The notes under the pieces: model-generated
What the model saw: the letters and a program-made list of their open reading frames with translations, nothing else
What the model was told of the DNA's origin: nothing
The model's database searches: none
Origin: Verrucomicrobiota bacterium
GTDB lineage: Bacteria > Verrucomicrobiota > Verrucomicrobiia > Limisphaerales > UBA1319
Assembly (NCBI GenBank): GCA_022709905.1
Contig: JAKLHY010000015.1
Coordinates: 49,328-113,327, forward strand
Reading direction: 5' to 3'
Length of the DNA: 64,000 bases
In this document: positions 9,332 to 16,641 of the stretch, piece after piece
Numbering within the stretch: position 1 is the stretch's first letter
Layout: each line of letters opens with the position of its first letter
Position numbers and translations under genes: made by a program

Positions 9332-10009
9332 TTAAAACCGGGGAATTGCGGCGCTCTGGCTCGGGGTCGTTCGCAAAACTCCGGCCAGTTTCTGAGACAA
9401 AAAGGCCAGGGAACAGTAAAGATCTTCGTTCAGGACAATGGTCGATTCCGGCACTCGTAGTTGCACGGGAGCGAAGTTCCAGATGGCCCGAATCCCCCCT
9501 TGTATCATCAGGTCCGCCACCGCCTGGGCCGCCGGCGCCGGCACCGTAATGATGCCAATCAAGATCCCCATCTGCCGGGCCAGAGCCACCAGACGGTCGA
9601 GAGGCAGGATTTCCTTGTGATGAATTTTCTGACCCACCTTGGCCGCGTCGTTGTCGAAGACGGCCACGATGTTCAGGCCGCATCGCTCAAATTTTTTGTA
9701 GCCCAGGAGGGCGGCCCCCATGCTGCCCACGCCGACCAGGAAAGTTTCCTGGACGTTTTTCCAGCCGAGAAACCGCTCGATGCCATCGATCAAATGGGTC
9801 AGCACATAGCCCACCCGCGGACGGCCTTCGATGCCGGCGGCCTCAAAATCCTTGCGGATCTGGGTTGGATCCAGTTTCAGCTCGAGGCCGATGTCGGTGC
9901 ACGAAACATTCTCGCGGCCCAGCTTGTCCAGTTGCAGGAGGTAACGATGATAAAGGGGCAGCCGTCGCAACGTGGGTTCGGGCACCGTCTTGGAGGATTC
10001 AACGCCCAT
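9332..10009 (-). CDS. rex: Redox-sensing transcriptional repressor Rex
   Basis: A 225-residue Rex protein. The N-terminal winged helix (about 10-85) has the family segment LPLYHRYL and the recognition region LKLDPTQIRKDFEAAG. The C-terminal Rossmann domain begins with GVGSMGAAL, includes the ligand segment VFDNDAAKVG, and ends in the helix that swaps between subunits. Rex binds NADH/NAD and represses fermentation and hydrogen genes when NADH is low. As first gene of the hydrogenase operon it probably controls itself and hyd. The likely control region is 10010-10186, where interleaved inverted repeats lie, although none matches the usual TTGTGAA-type Rex site. Confidence 0.95.
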   Translation of the reverse strand: MGVESSKTVPEPTLRRLPLYHRYLLQLDKLGRENVSCTDIGLELKLDPTQIRKDFEAAGIEGRPRVGYVLTHLIDGIERFLGWKNVQETFLVGVGSMGAALLGYKKFERCGLNIVAVFDNDAAKVGQKIHHKEILPLDRLVALARQMGILIGIITVPAPAAQAVADLMIQGGIRAIWNFAPVQLRVPESTIVLNEDLYCSLAFLSQKLAGVLRTTPSQSAAIPRF

Positions 10010-10032
10010 GCATCACCTTCCTTGGCGCGGGC

Positions 10033-10083
10033 AATCGAGAATCTTTTTTCGATAAATGTTTCTCGATTCGTTATCAGAAAAAA
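10033..10083. promoter_or_regulatory. Interleaved inverted repeats upstream of rex
   Basis: AATCGAGAA (10033-10041) and its perfect reverse complement TTCTCGATT (10060-10068) are separated by 18 bp. Overlapping them is a second near-perfect pair, TTTTTTCGATAA (10044-10055) and TTATCAGAAAAAA (10071-10083), which differ by one bulged base. The block lies 24-74 nt upstream of the rex start on the minus strand, where a promoter and operator are expected. Whether Rex or another regulator binds here cannot be told from the sequence. Confidence 0.45.
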
Positions 10084-10140
10084 ATTCCGCGGGAATGTTC
10101 ATCCGGTCTGTGTGTTTAGTGAATTTGATGGAGACAACAG

Positions 10141-10161
10141 GGGAGGTCCTCGGCCTCCCCC
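10141..10161 (-). terminator. Possible terminator hairpin after the 10187-10858 gene
   Basis: GGGGAGG and CCTCCCC form a 7-bp GC stem around a TCCTCGG loop, about 25 nt downstream of the stop of the unrecognised minus-strand gene and upstream of rex. No U-run follows on the minus strand, so it may be only a weak or Rho-assisted terminator. It suggests that rex starts its own transcript. Confidence 0.3.
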
Positions 10162-10186
10162 GGCGAAGCGCGCCTTGCCCGGCTCT

Positions 10187-10858
10187 CTAGGCGGCCACCA
10201 GCTTCCGGTAGTTATGGCTGACGGCCCATTCGGCAAACCGCTTGATTTCCTCCAGGACCCGGTTCAGTGCCCGCACTGACGTCGGGCTGGGAATGCGTCG
10301 AATTTGGTCGGCCACTTTCACCGGGCTCGACACACAGGCCGCGATTTGCTCCTGCGTCACCGACGAAGCCCGCTTGAGAACATCCTCCGACGCAAACGAA
10401 AACTGCCCGTCCACCGGCTGATACCCCAGCAAATCGTGCAAAACAACACAGCCGCGGGAGTAGGCGATGTTCAACGCGGGCGGCGCAACCAGGGCGGTTG
10501 GATTTTCCGTGACGGGAATGATCATGATCTCTTCGGTGGGTCGATCTGGATTTTTCTCGCAGGTCAGGGGCCCCGTCCGGATGCCCAACTGGAATAACGC
10601 CGACACGATGGCATCGGCCAATTGAGTGGTGCGCCCGGAAAAGTGGGGGGGCACATTGAGTTTGATCACACCAGTTGGTTCCAAGGGACTGCAGGTGTTG
10701 TCCAAGTCAAAGAAATTCATGAACCGTCGGTCCCACTGGACGCCGTCCTTGAGGAACAGATGCTCCAACACGTTGACGGTGAGATAATCGCGCAGATCCA
10801 GAATGGTGTGGGTGGGCATCTGCTTGGGTGCATCCACGATACTGATTTCCAGTTTCAT
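10187..10858 (-). CDS. Unrecognised soluble protein upstream of rex-hyd
   Basis: A 223-residue protein that I do not recognise. It has no signal peptide, membrane segment or obvious metal-binding cysteine cluster. The sequence alternates predicted strands and helices, contains a PPHFSGRTTQLADAIVSALF segment in the middle and a helical C terminus. Same strand as the hydrogenase operon, 177 nt upstream of rex. I chose the ATG at 10856-10858; the frame extends to another ATG at 10892-10894, which would add 12 residues. Codon use looks like that of its neighbours, so I regard it as a real gene. A role linked to the hydrogenase is only suggested by position. Confidence 0.6.
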   Translation of the reverse strand: MKLEISIVDAPKQMPTHTILDLRDYLTVNVLEHLFLKDGVQWDRRFMNFFDLDNTCSPLEPTGVIKLNVPPHFSGRTTQLADAIVSALFQLGIRTGPLTCEKNPDRPTEEIMIIPVTENPTALVAPPALNIAYSRGCVVLHDLLGYQPVDGQFSFASEDVLKRASSVTQEQIAACVSSPVKVADQIRRIPSPTSVRALNRVLEEIKRFAEWAVSHNYRKLVAA

Positions 10859-11000
10859 AATGTCAGTGTCCGTTGGCTCAAGCGTGTCGCCCATGGCCTC
10901 AGGCCCTTTGTGTCGCCCGGATCCTGGGTGAAACGCGGCTGCAACGGCTGGGATTTGCCCAATGCAATTTCGATGCCAAACACGAATTCCCCGCGAAATG

Positions 11001-11015
11001 CCCTGTTTTACAGGG
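11001..11015. other. Small hairpin between 10858 and the intron remnant
   Basis: CCCTGT and ACAGGG form a 6-bp stem with a TTT loop. It lies in the 294-bp gene-free stretch (10859-11152) between the unrecognised gene and the truncated group II intron. No other structure was seen there. Confidence 0.2.
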
Positions 11016-11039
11016 ACTTTTGGGCAGAATCCGAAAAAA

Positions 11040-12152
11040 TCAGGTTAACGAAAACTCGACATCTGCGAAGGTTCGTTGCCGGGATTTCACCCTCCATGAT
11101 CGATTGGAAGCGCAGTGATGTGACCGCCAGATCCAAAGCAATCTGTAAAAATCTAAGGAGATCAACCCGAGTTCCGCGAAATGGGCATTCGGCCATCGCT
11201 GATGATCATTTCCGCGAGCCCGGCCATTGCCTTTGTGCCGTTTGCGCAGCACGCTGCGCAATCGCCCGCGTATCCATTGGTCCAGGGATTCGAAGATGTT
11301 CGGAATGCTGTGTTGGAAGTAGTTGAACCAGCCTCGCAGCGTCCGGTTGGTTTCCTCGATGATTTGTTTCATCGAATCACTTCGCGTGCGCTGCGTTTTC
11401 TGCCGGATGGCTTCTTTGAACTTTTCCAGGCTTTTCTGGCGTGGCCATCTCATGCCACGCTCGAAATGATACCCCAAAAAGTCGAAGCCCCCGGTTTGAT
11501 TGGCGTCCACCAGGCGCGTTTTGGTGGGGTGCAGCGTTAAGCCCGCTTGCTCCACCCATTGGCGCACCTCTTGCAGAGCCGCTTGGGCTTTCTCTTGATT
11601 TTCGCACAGAATGATGAAGTCGTCGGCATACCGGACCATTTCCCATCCCTTCCCGGCCATCCATTGGTCCAGGGGGTTGAGATAGATATTGGCCAGCAGC
11701 GGACTGAGCACAGCCCCTGGCGGTGTGCCCGTCTCGGTCGGATTCCATCCCTTGCCGCTTTCCATCACGCCTTGCTTCAGGAACCGCTCGATCAGTTTTA
11801 AAACGGCTCCATCGGCCACGCGCTCCGCGACCGCAGCCAGGAGTTTCTCCTGTGGAATACTATCGAAGTAGCCTTTCAAATCGGCGTCTACAATCCACCT
11901 CTTGCCTGCCGCCAGCAGTTGGGCAACGCGTCGAAGCGCGTCCTTGGCTCCTCGTCCGGGCCTGAATCCATAGCTGTGCTCGGCAAAGGTATGCTCGAAG
12001 ATCGGCTCCAGCGCGTTGCGCAGGGCCATTTCGACAACCCGGTTTTCGACCGGGGGCACTGCTTCCGTCCACGCCCATCGGGGCGCGACTGCTCTGCCTT
12101 GTTTAGCCTTCGGCACTCCCGGCAGTGAGATTTGTAGTTGTGTGTCCTTCAC
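11040..12152 (-). pseudogene. ltrA: Group II intron reverse transcriptase/maturase, internally deleted
   Basis: The 370-codon frame begins like full-length maturases of this group (MKDTQLQISLPG, then GRAVAPRWAWTEA) but jumps at about residue 31 directly to VPPVENRVVEMALRNALEPI. The stretch that normally lies between, roughly 130-150 residues with reverse transcriptase blocks RT0 to RT2, is absent, so an in-frame deletion is inferred. The remaining fingers and palm are intact, with GFRPGRGAKDAL, GTPPGAVLSPLLANIYL and the active site YADD. After ELGLIS the frame leaves the intron at 11153 and runs through 38 unrelated codons to 11040. The product is unlikely to be a working reverse transcriptase. 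Confidence 0.8.
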
Positions 12153-12589
12153 GCTTCCACTTTCCTGCCCTCCTTCGCTCCACGGTCGTTACCCGCTTCA
12201 TCGCTATTATGAGGGCTCTGACTCCTGCCTTGCTCCTTTCAGCACCAAGGCAGGTATCCTTGATTCATCAGCCTGCATTTCCGGACATTCCGTCTCCAAC
12301 CACCCCATGCGCCCCGGTTCTGGCATTGCTTCTTGGCTCCAGACTGGCTTGGCCACCGACTCGCTGGATTGGGCTATCGGCGGTGCTTCGGACTTCGCTC
12401 ATCCCTAGCAGTCTCGTCAGTCGCATAAGGCCGTATCGAGTTCGTTGCGTGGATCGCCATTGGATCCATCAGTTCTACGGACTATCCGTTCACTTCCAGT
12501 TGCTCTCCACCTCACCTCGCGGTGACGCAGTTTCTTTCCGTTACTGGCGTGAAGCTCCGCCAGAGAGGGACTTTCACCCTCCTATGCAC
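11153..12589 (-). mobile_element. Group II intron copy 1, 3'-truncated
   Basis: On the minus strand the element starts at 12589 with GTGCATAGGAGGGTGAAAGT, the 5' end of a bacterial group II intron and identical to that of the copy at 41097. The flanking 5' exon reads GCGCTTGAGAGTTAGC, nearly the same as at the second copy (GCGCTTAAGAGTTAGC), as expected for an intron-binding site. Similarity to copy 2 ends abruptly at 11153 (CTCCTTAG), before the end of the maturase and before domains V and VI. Without domain V it cannot splice. The 437 bp between the 5' end and the ORF (12153-12589) is the structured domain I-IV part. Confidence 0.85.
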
Positions 12590-12607
12590 GCTAACTCTCA
12601 AGCGCAC

Positions 12608-12810
12608 TAGGGTCGGACCGCCCGGGCCAGCCGGGCTTGTTTGAAGCATCCCGCTCTTGAGTCTCCGCGTCCGGCGCGCTCGGCGATCGCGCCCTACCAA
12701 TCGCGCCCTGCCGGGTAGGGTCGGACCGCCCGGGCTGACCGAGCTTTTCTGAGACGTTCTGTTTCGGAGTCCCTGCGTTCGGCGCGCTCGGCGATCGCGC
12801 CCTACCATTT
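12608..12810. repeat. Two tandem 108-bp-spaced GC-rich repeat units
   Basis: Unit 1 (12608-12700) and unit 2 (12716-12810) both start TAGGGTCGGACCGCCCGGGC and both end with GGCGCGCTCGGCGATCGCGC followed by CCTACC; only the middle differs. The start-to-start period is 108 bp. The ends are partly complementary (TAGGG at one end, CCCTA at the other), so each unit can fold as a long hairpin. This looks like a dispersed intergenic palindromic repeat family, not coding sequence, although frames stay open through it. It sits next to the intron insertion site. Confidence 0.7.
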
Positions 12811-12898
12811 GCGCGCCTGGCAGCCGCGCCCAACTCACAGCGTTCCGGTTCATCGGAAGCCCCCCCTGTGGCTTCCCGCCCCATGAATCCCCTATCAA

Positions 12899-12943
12899 TT
12901 GTCGCGACAAATTTTGTCGTAGCTACGTAATATTTTGTCGCGA
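12899..12943. other. Nested palindromes built on TTTTGTCG
   Basis: TTGTCGCGACAA (12899-12910) is a perfect palindrome. Overlapping it, CGACAAATTTTGTCG (12905-12919) is a second one, followed by GTAGCTAC and another ATTTTGTCGCGA near 12932-12943. The block lies 32-76 bp after the stop of the downstream end of the Rph-like gene. It could be a terminator, a protein-binding array or a repeat remnant; the sequence does not decide. Confidence 0.4.
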
Positions 12944-12974
12944 TCCCCTTCAAAGATTTTCGGTCTCGCATCCC

Positions 12975-15653
12975 TCATCCAGGGGGGAGCTGTCTCAAAA
13001 TCCTTACTCGCCCAATATTCCCGTCGACCTCAATCCAATCGCCGGTGCGAATACTGCGAGTTGCCGATCCGAGGTTTGTGACTGCGGGCAGCCCGTATTC
13101 CCTGGCCAGGATGCTGCCATGGCTGAGCATCCCGCCCAGGTCAATCGCCACGCCGGCAGCGGTGAGAAAGTATGGGCTCCAGGCAGGATCCGTCGTCGGA
13201 ACGACCAGAATTTCACCGGGCAATACCCGATCCTCGGTGCTGGCTTTCAGGATTACCCTGGCCTGTCCCCTGGCAATCCCCGGACTCACAGCCAACCCTT
13301 CCAGATGCTCCGCGGGAGACGCGCTGGATTCGGCCTGCCAAGTGGAAGGATCACTATGGCCAATAATGACAGGCGGTGGATTCAGAGCCAGGTTATGGTC
13401 GTGTTCCGCGCGACGAGGTCCCGTAATGTCGCTCAAGGGTTTGTTCCCGTTAAAAAGCAATTCGTAGCGCAATTCATCGGTCTTCAGGAAAAAGATATCG
13501 TCGCGAACAGTGCAGCGCCCTCGCTCGACCAGCCGGTGTCCGAGCTCCAAAAGCAGCAGACGCGCGTGATAGATCCGCCGGATTAACTGGGATTTGGTAT
13601 TCTCCTTGATGGCCACACCGCGTCTTGCCCAATCCATAACTCTGCGAAACAACAGACGTTTGAGGGGATTTTTCAGGCGTCTGAAGCACTCCCCTTCCAG
13701 CGCGGCACGCTGGTGGCCCAGTTCAGAAAGACGAGCCGCCGGCACGGGGAGATTCCCGATCATGGCCTCCAAATAGTCCCGCACCAAAGCCAGCACAGTA
13801 TCAGGCATCTCGTTCCAACGTGGATTCATCAGTTCGATCTCGCCCCGGGCGTGATGGCCGTGCCGCCCCAGAAAAATCCGCCACCGGCTCAAAAACTCCT
13901 TGCCTTCGTCTTCATCGAGGAGCCGTCGTTCCAGAACCGCAAATGCATGCGCTTCCCTGACGGCCTGGCGCACGCGCGGATGGTCCCGCGCATACTCCGC
14001 CAGCCGCCAAAGGTCACGGCCGACCTCCGCAGGATCCAGGGTGCCCAGCCCTGCGGTCAAGCGGCTGGCTATGGCCGCGCCATCCGCGCCAAACCATCGC
14101 TTCGACAATGCAAAGAAAATCACCAGACACAGCGCCCCGATGCCCATCGAGCGGAGCCTCGGATCCCGTCCGTCCCGATCCGTGGGTAACGCCGCATGAA
14201 TGGCTGACAATAAGGCCTTATCGGAGATTGTTCCATACGGGTTGGTCCCCACCAGGTTGGGAGATGGCGGCCGCATGGGTATCGTGTGAGCCTTGTTTGA
14301 GAACAAGAATTTCATCACGGCAACAATGACCGGCGGCATCCCGCGAATCACCTGCCAGGGGTAAAATCGGAGTCGGGGCAGATCGTCCTTCCGAAGCCGG
14401 ATGAGTCCCTTCCGAGCCATAGGTTCGTGGGCGCCGCCGAAAATCTCGCCTATGTCCTCAATCTTGATACCCGGCATCTGGCACAGCAATGCCGAACCCA
14501 GGTTTGCGTTGAAATAAGGCCGGCCGGCGATCAGGGAAATGAGTTGTTCAGCCCGAATTGAGATCCCCAGGTGGTTCATGAAGCTATCGAACATCCCTTG
14601 CAGGAAAGGCATCAGCATGGAGTAGGTCAAGGGGGTTATCGGCTCCGGGATGGCCTCCGCAGCGTTCGCGTTGGTCCAGATTTGGAGTCTACCCCCGGTC
14701 TCGGAGCGCTGTTGACCGGTGACTGGCCGTGCCTGCAAAAAATAAAGCTCGCCATCCCGCATCGCCCACTCGATGTCCACGGCACTTGCCATGTCTTTTT
14801 CGACCTGCCGGCTCAGGATCGCCAGTTTTCGGGCCGCCGCATCATCGAGAATCATTTTGTCCCCCGAGACGCCTGCGGCTTTGCCTACGATTTCACATGA
14901 GGATTTGTCCAGAATAATCCGATCTGGCGCCACTTCTCCCTGGACAATCCGGTCGCCCAGGCCCCGCGCCGCCTCAACCACGATGCGGCTGGCATCCCCC
15001 GTGGCCGGATCAATCGTAAATAAAACGCCGGCGACATCGGCCGGTATCATTTCCTGAACCACTACCGCCATCGCAGGCAGGGCGGCAGACGGATGATGCC
15101 TCGCTCGATAGGCCGCCGCTCGAGCGGAAAAACAGGATAGCCAGCACTGCTTGACGGCTGCCAACAGCGCGTCCTGACCTCGCACGTCCAGGAATGTTTC
15201 AAACTGGCCGGCAAACGAATGATCCGACCCGTCTTCAACCGGAGCACTGGATCGGACTGCATAGGCTCGATCCACGCCATTCGAACGCCACGCCCGCAGA
15301 ATGGCCTCCCGAACCTCAGATGGCATATCGAGCCTGTTCAGGCAAGCGAGGGTTTCCTCACCGATCTGGACAGCCTGTTCCAGCGGTTCTGAGGTCTGCT
15401 GTGATACGAACACACAGTCCATACGGGGGGAACAGCCATCAAGGAACTGGCGGAACGCTGCAACCGTGATGCAAAACCCTGGCGGAACCTGCAAGCCCGC
15501 GCGCATCATCGATGCCAGACGGGCAGCCTTGCCTCCCACAAGCGACCAATGGCCTTTGCCCACCTCACGCAGCGGTAGGATCAAAGGCTTGCCCTCAACC
15601 GTTACTGACCGAGCCGGCCTATCCAATCGCATATCCAGCAACGTTCGACACAT
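12975..15653 (-). CDS. Rifampin-phosphotransferase-like ATP/His-domain enzyme
   Basis: An 892-residue protein. An N-terminal PPDK/PEP-synthase ATP-grasp domain (about 20-350, with the start GKGHWSLVGGKAARLA and the segment SSAPVEDGSDHSFAGQFETF) is followed by a roughly 450-residue middle region and a C-terminal PEP-utilising mobile domain with the catalytic histidine in GGMLSHGSILAREYGLP, 48 residues from the end. The PEP/pyruvate-binding TIM barrel of true PEP synthase and PPDK is missing. ATP domain, middle substrate domain, His domain is the order found in rifampin phosphotransferases, so the enzyme probably phosphorylates some substrate with ATP. The actual substrate is unknown. I used the ATG at 15651-15653; 15630-15632 is an alternative. 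Confidence 0.75.
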   Translation of the reverse strand: MCRTLLDMRLDRPARSVTVEGKPLILPLREVGKGHWSLVGGKAARLASMMRAGLQVPPGFCITVAAFRQFLDGCSPRMDCVFVSQQTSEPLEQAVQIGEETLACLNRLDMPSEVREAILRAWRSNGVDRAYAVRSSAPVEDGSDHSFAGQFETFLDVRGQDALLAAVKQCWLSCFSARAAAYRARHHPSAALPAMAVVVQEMIPADVAGVLFTIDPATGDASRIVVEAARGLGDRIVQGEVAPDRIILDKSSCEIVGKAAGVSGDKMILDDAAARKLAILSRQVEKDMASAVDIEWAMRDGELYFLQARPVTGQQRSETGGRLQIWTNANAAEAIPEPITPLTYSMLMPFLQGMFDSFMNHLGISIRAEQLISLIAGRPYFNANLGSALLCQMPGIKIEDIGEIFGGAHEPMARKGLIRLRKDDLPRLRFYPWQVIRGMPPVIVAVMKFLFSNKAHTIPMRPPSPNLVGTNPYGTISDKALLSAIHAALPTDRDGRDPRLRSMGIGALCLVIFFALSKRWFGADGAAIASRLTAGLGTLDPAEVGRDLWRLAEYARDHPRVRQAVREAHAFAVLERRLLDEDEGKEFLSRWRIFLGRHGHHARGEIELMNPRWNEMPDTVLALVRDYLEAMIGNLPVPAARLSELGHQRAALEGECFRRLKNPLKRLLFRRVMDWARRGVAIKENTKSQLIRRIYHARLLLLELGHRLVERGRCTVRDDIFFLKTDELRYELLFNGNKPLSDITGPRRAEHDHNLALNPPPVIIGHSDPSTWQAESSASPAEHLEGLAVSPGIARGQARVILKASTEDRVLPGEILVVPTTDPAWSPYFLTAAGVAIDLGGMLSHGSILAREYGLPAVTNLGSATRSIRTGDWIEVDGNIGRVRILRQLPPG

Positions 15654-15665
15654 CAAAGGTCTCGG

Positions 15666-16488
15666 CGTGCCGCGCGAGCTGTTGCTGCAAATCCTGCGCG
15701 AATCGAAACTCCCGGTGCATACTGTGTCGTTCGGCTCCGCGCGTGGCATTGCTGCCGCTTACAACCGCGAGCCGAAGTTGTTTCATCGGAAACTCGCCCG
15801 TCTCCATCTTTGCGCAGGTGGCAGTTCGCCGCCTGCGACGAATTACCTTGAATGGAATGTCGCCCTCGATCCCCAAGCCGTCGTCCGCCTTCTCCGCACT
15901 GACCTGCCCATCGCCCTGTACCCCTGCGCGGCAAACAACACCAAGGATCAGGGATACGGTGTCTTCAGCCCAGCCCATAGCTATGATGCTCACAACACCT
16001 ATTACCGAATCCCTGATCTGCGCTTCATCGCCCGCCTGGATCCGCCGCTGCGCCGCTATCTCACCTACGCCCTCAACCGGTCTCCGCGCGTCGACTTTCT
16101 CAGAGCGCTCGAGACCGACGGCCCCCCGATCGATGACAAGATCCTGGCCAGAGAACATCATCTCTGGGAAACAGGAGTGTGGCTTTGCGTGAGTGGACGC
16201 AGGCTCGTGCGGCGAGCCGATGGCACCCATCGAATCCTGCCAGGACATGAGATCCTGCCCTCGGACCGCATTCTGCCCAATGAGCTGCGTCCCTGCGAAG
16301 TCAAAGTCCACGCCGATGGGATTTACGAATTCCGGGCAACCGATCGTCCCTCAAAAGTCCTGGTGTATTACCGGGGTGATCCGCAAGCCAACGAAGCCGC
16401 GCTGCGCGAAGCCCTCCCGGCCTTGTATCTGTCGTTCCGGGCGTCGCCTAACTATGCTCCGCCAGCCGCCGTTAGGGTCAGCCCTTAA
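15666..16488 (+). pseudogene. 5'-truncated nucleoside-hydrolase-like gene
   Basis: About 274 codons without stops encode the C-terminal part of a protein resembling PVC nucleoside-hydrolase-like families (LPVHTVSFGSARGIAAAYN, EWNVALDP, DLPIALYPCA, HNTYYRIPDLRFIARLDP). The conserved part begins at about GVPRELLLQILRES, directly opposite the start of the divergent Rph-like gene, with no recognisable N-terminal DTDxxxDD metal site and no good start; the GTG at 15666 is only the first possible one. The frame stays open upstream to 15301, but that part is antisense to the Rph-like gene. I read it as a gene that lost its 5' third. The stop lies inside a dispersed repeat. Family assignment is moderate. 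Confidence 0.5.
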
Positions 16489-16545
16489 AATAATATATAG
16501 TGTCCCTTGGAGTAACCGAGGCCCCTTCCTCAAGGGCGTCGGCAT
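16480..16545 (+). repeat. Dispersed repeat copy C (AGCCCTTAAAATAA type)
   Basis: Begins AGCCCTTAAAATAATATATA and continues to a hairpin CCTTGG-AGTAA-CCGAGG. The first 14 bases are identical to copies at 22767 and 44665, and all three carry a CTyG/CGAG hairpin 12-16 nt later. Copy C is the most diverged. It overlaps the stop codon of the truncated gene and is preceded by GTTAGGGTC, like GTTGGGGTC in the copy at 22767. Confidence 0.5.
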
Positions 16546-16567
16546 GTGGATTTCGCGCTTTGGACTT

Positions 16568-16624
16568 TAGACCGGTTGCCATAATAAATTTCCATTCTGG
16601 AAATTTATTATGGCAATCGGTCTA
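16568..16624. terminator. 26-bp-stem palindrome between convergent genes
   Basis: Left arm 16568-16593 and right arm 16599-16624 are complementary over 26 bp with one mismatch, around a 5-nt loop ATTCT. The loop-proximal half is AT-rich (ATAATAAATTTCC). It separates the truncated plus-strand gene from the convergent anti-sigma gene and could end transcription from both sides or form a cruciform. It could also be the remains of a small palindromic mobile element. Confidence 0.6.
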
Positions 16625-16641
16625 GAACGGCGGCGCTGTCA

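Noticed and set aside
10010..10186. Canonical Rex operator (TTGTGAA-N4-TTCACAA)
   Set aside because: Searched by eye in the rex upstream region; only other inverted repeats were found.
12608..12810. CRISPR array
   Set aside because: Only two units of about 95 bp with a variable middle, no short regular spacers and no cas genes.
12512..12971. Minus-strand ORFs through the tandem repeat and intron 5' end
   Set aside because: The codons lie in repeats and ribozyme sequence; the repeated peptide mirrors the DNA repeat only.
12975..15653. Phosphoenolpyruvate synthase
   Set aside because: The C-terminal PEP/pyruvate-binding barrel is missing; the protein ends after the His domain, as in Rph.
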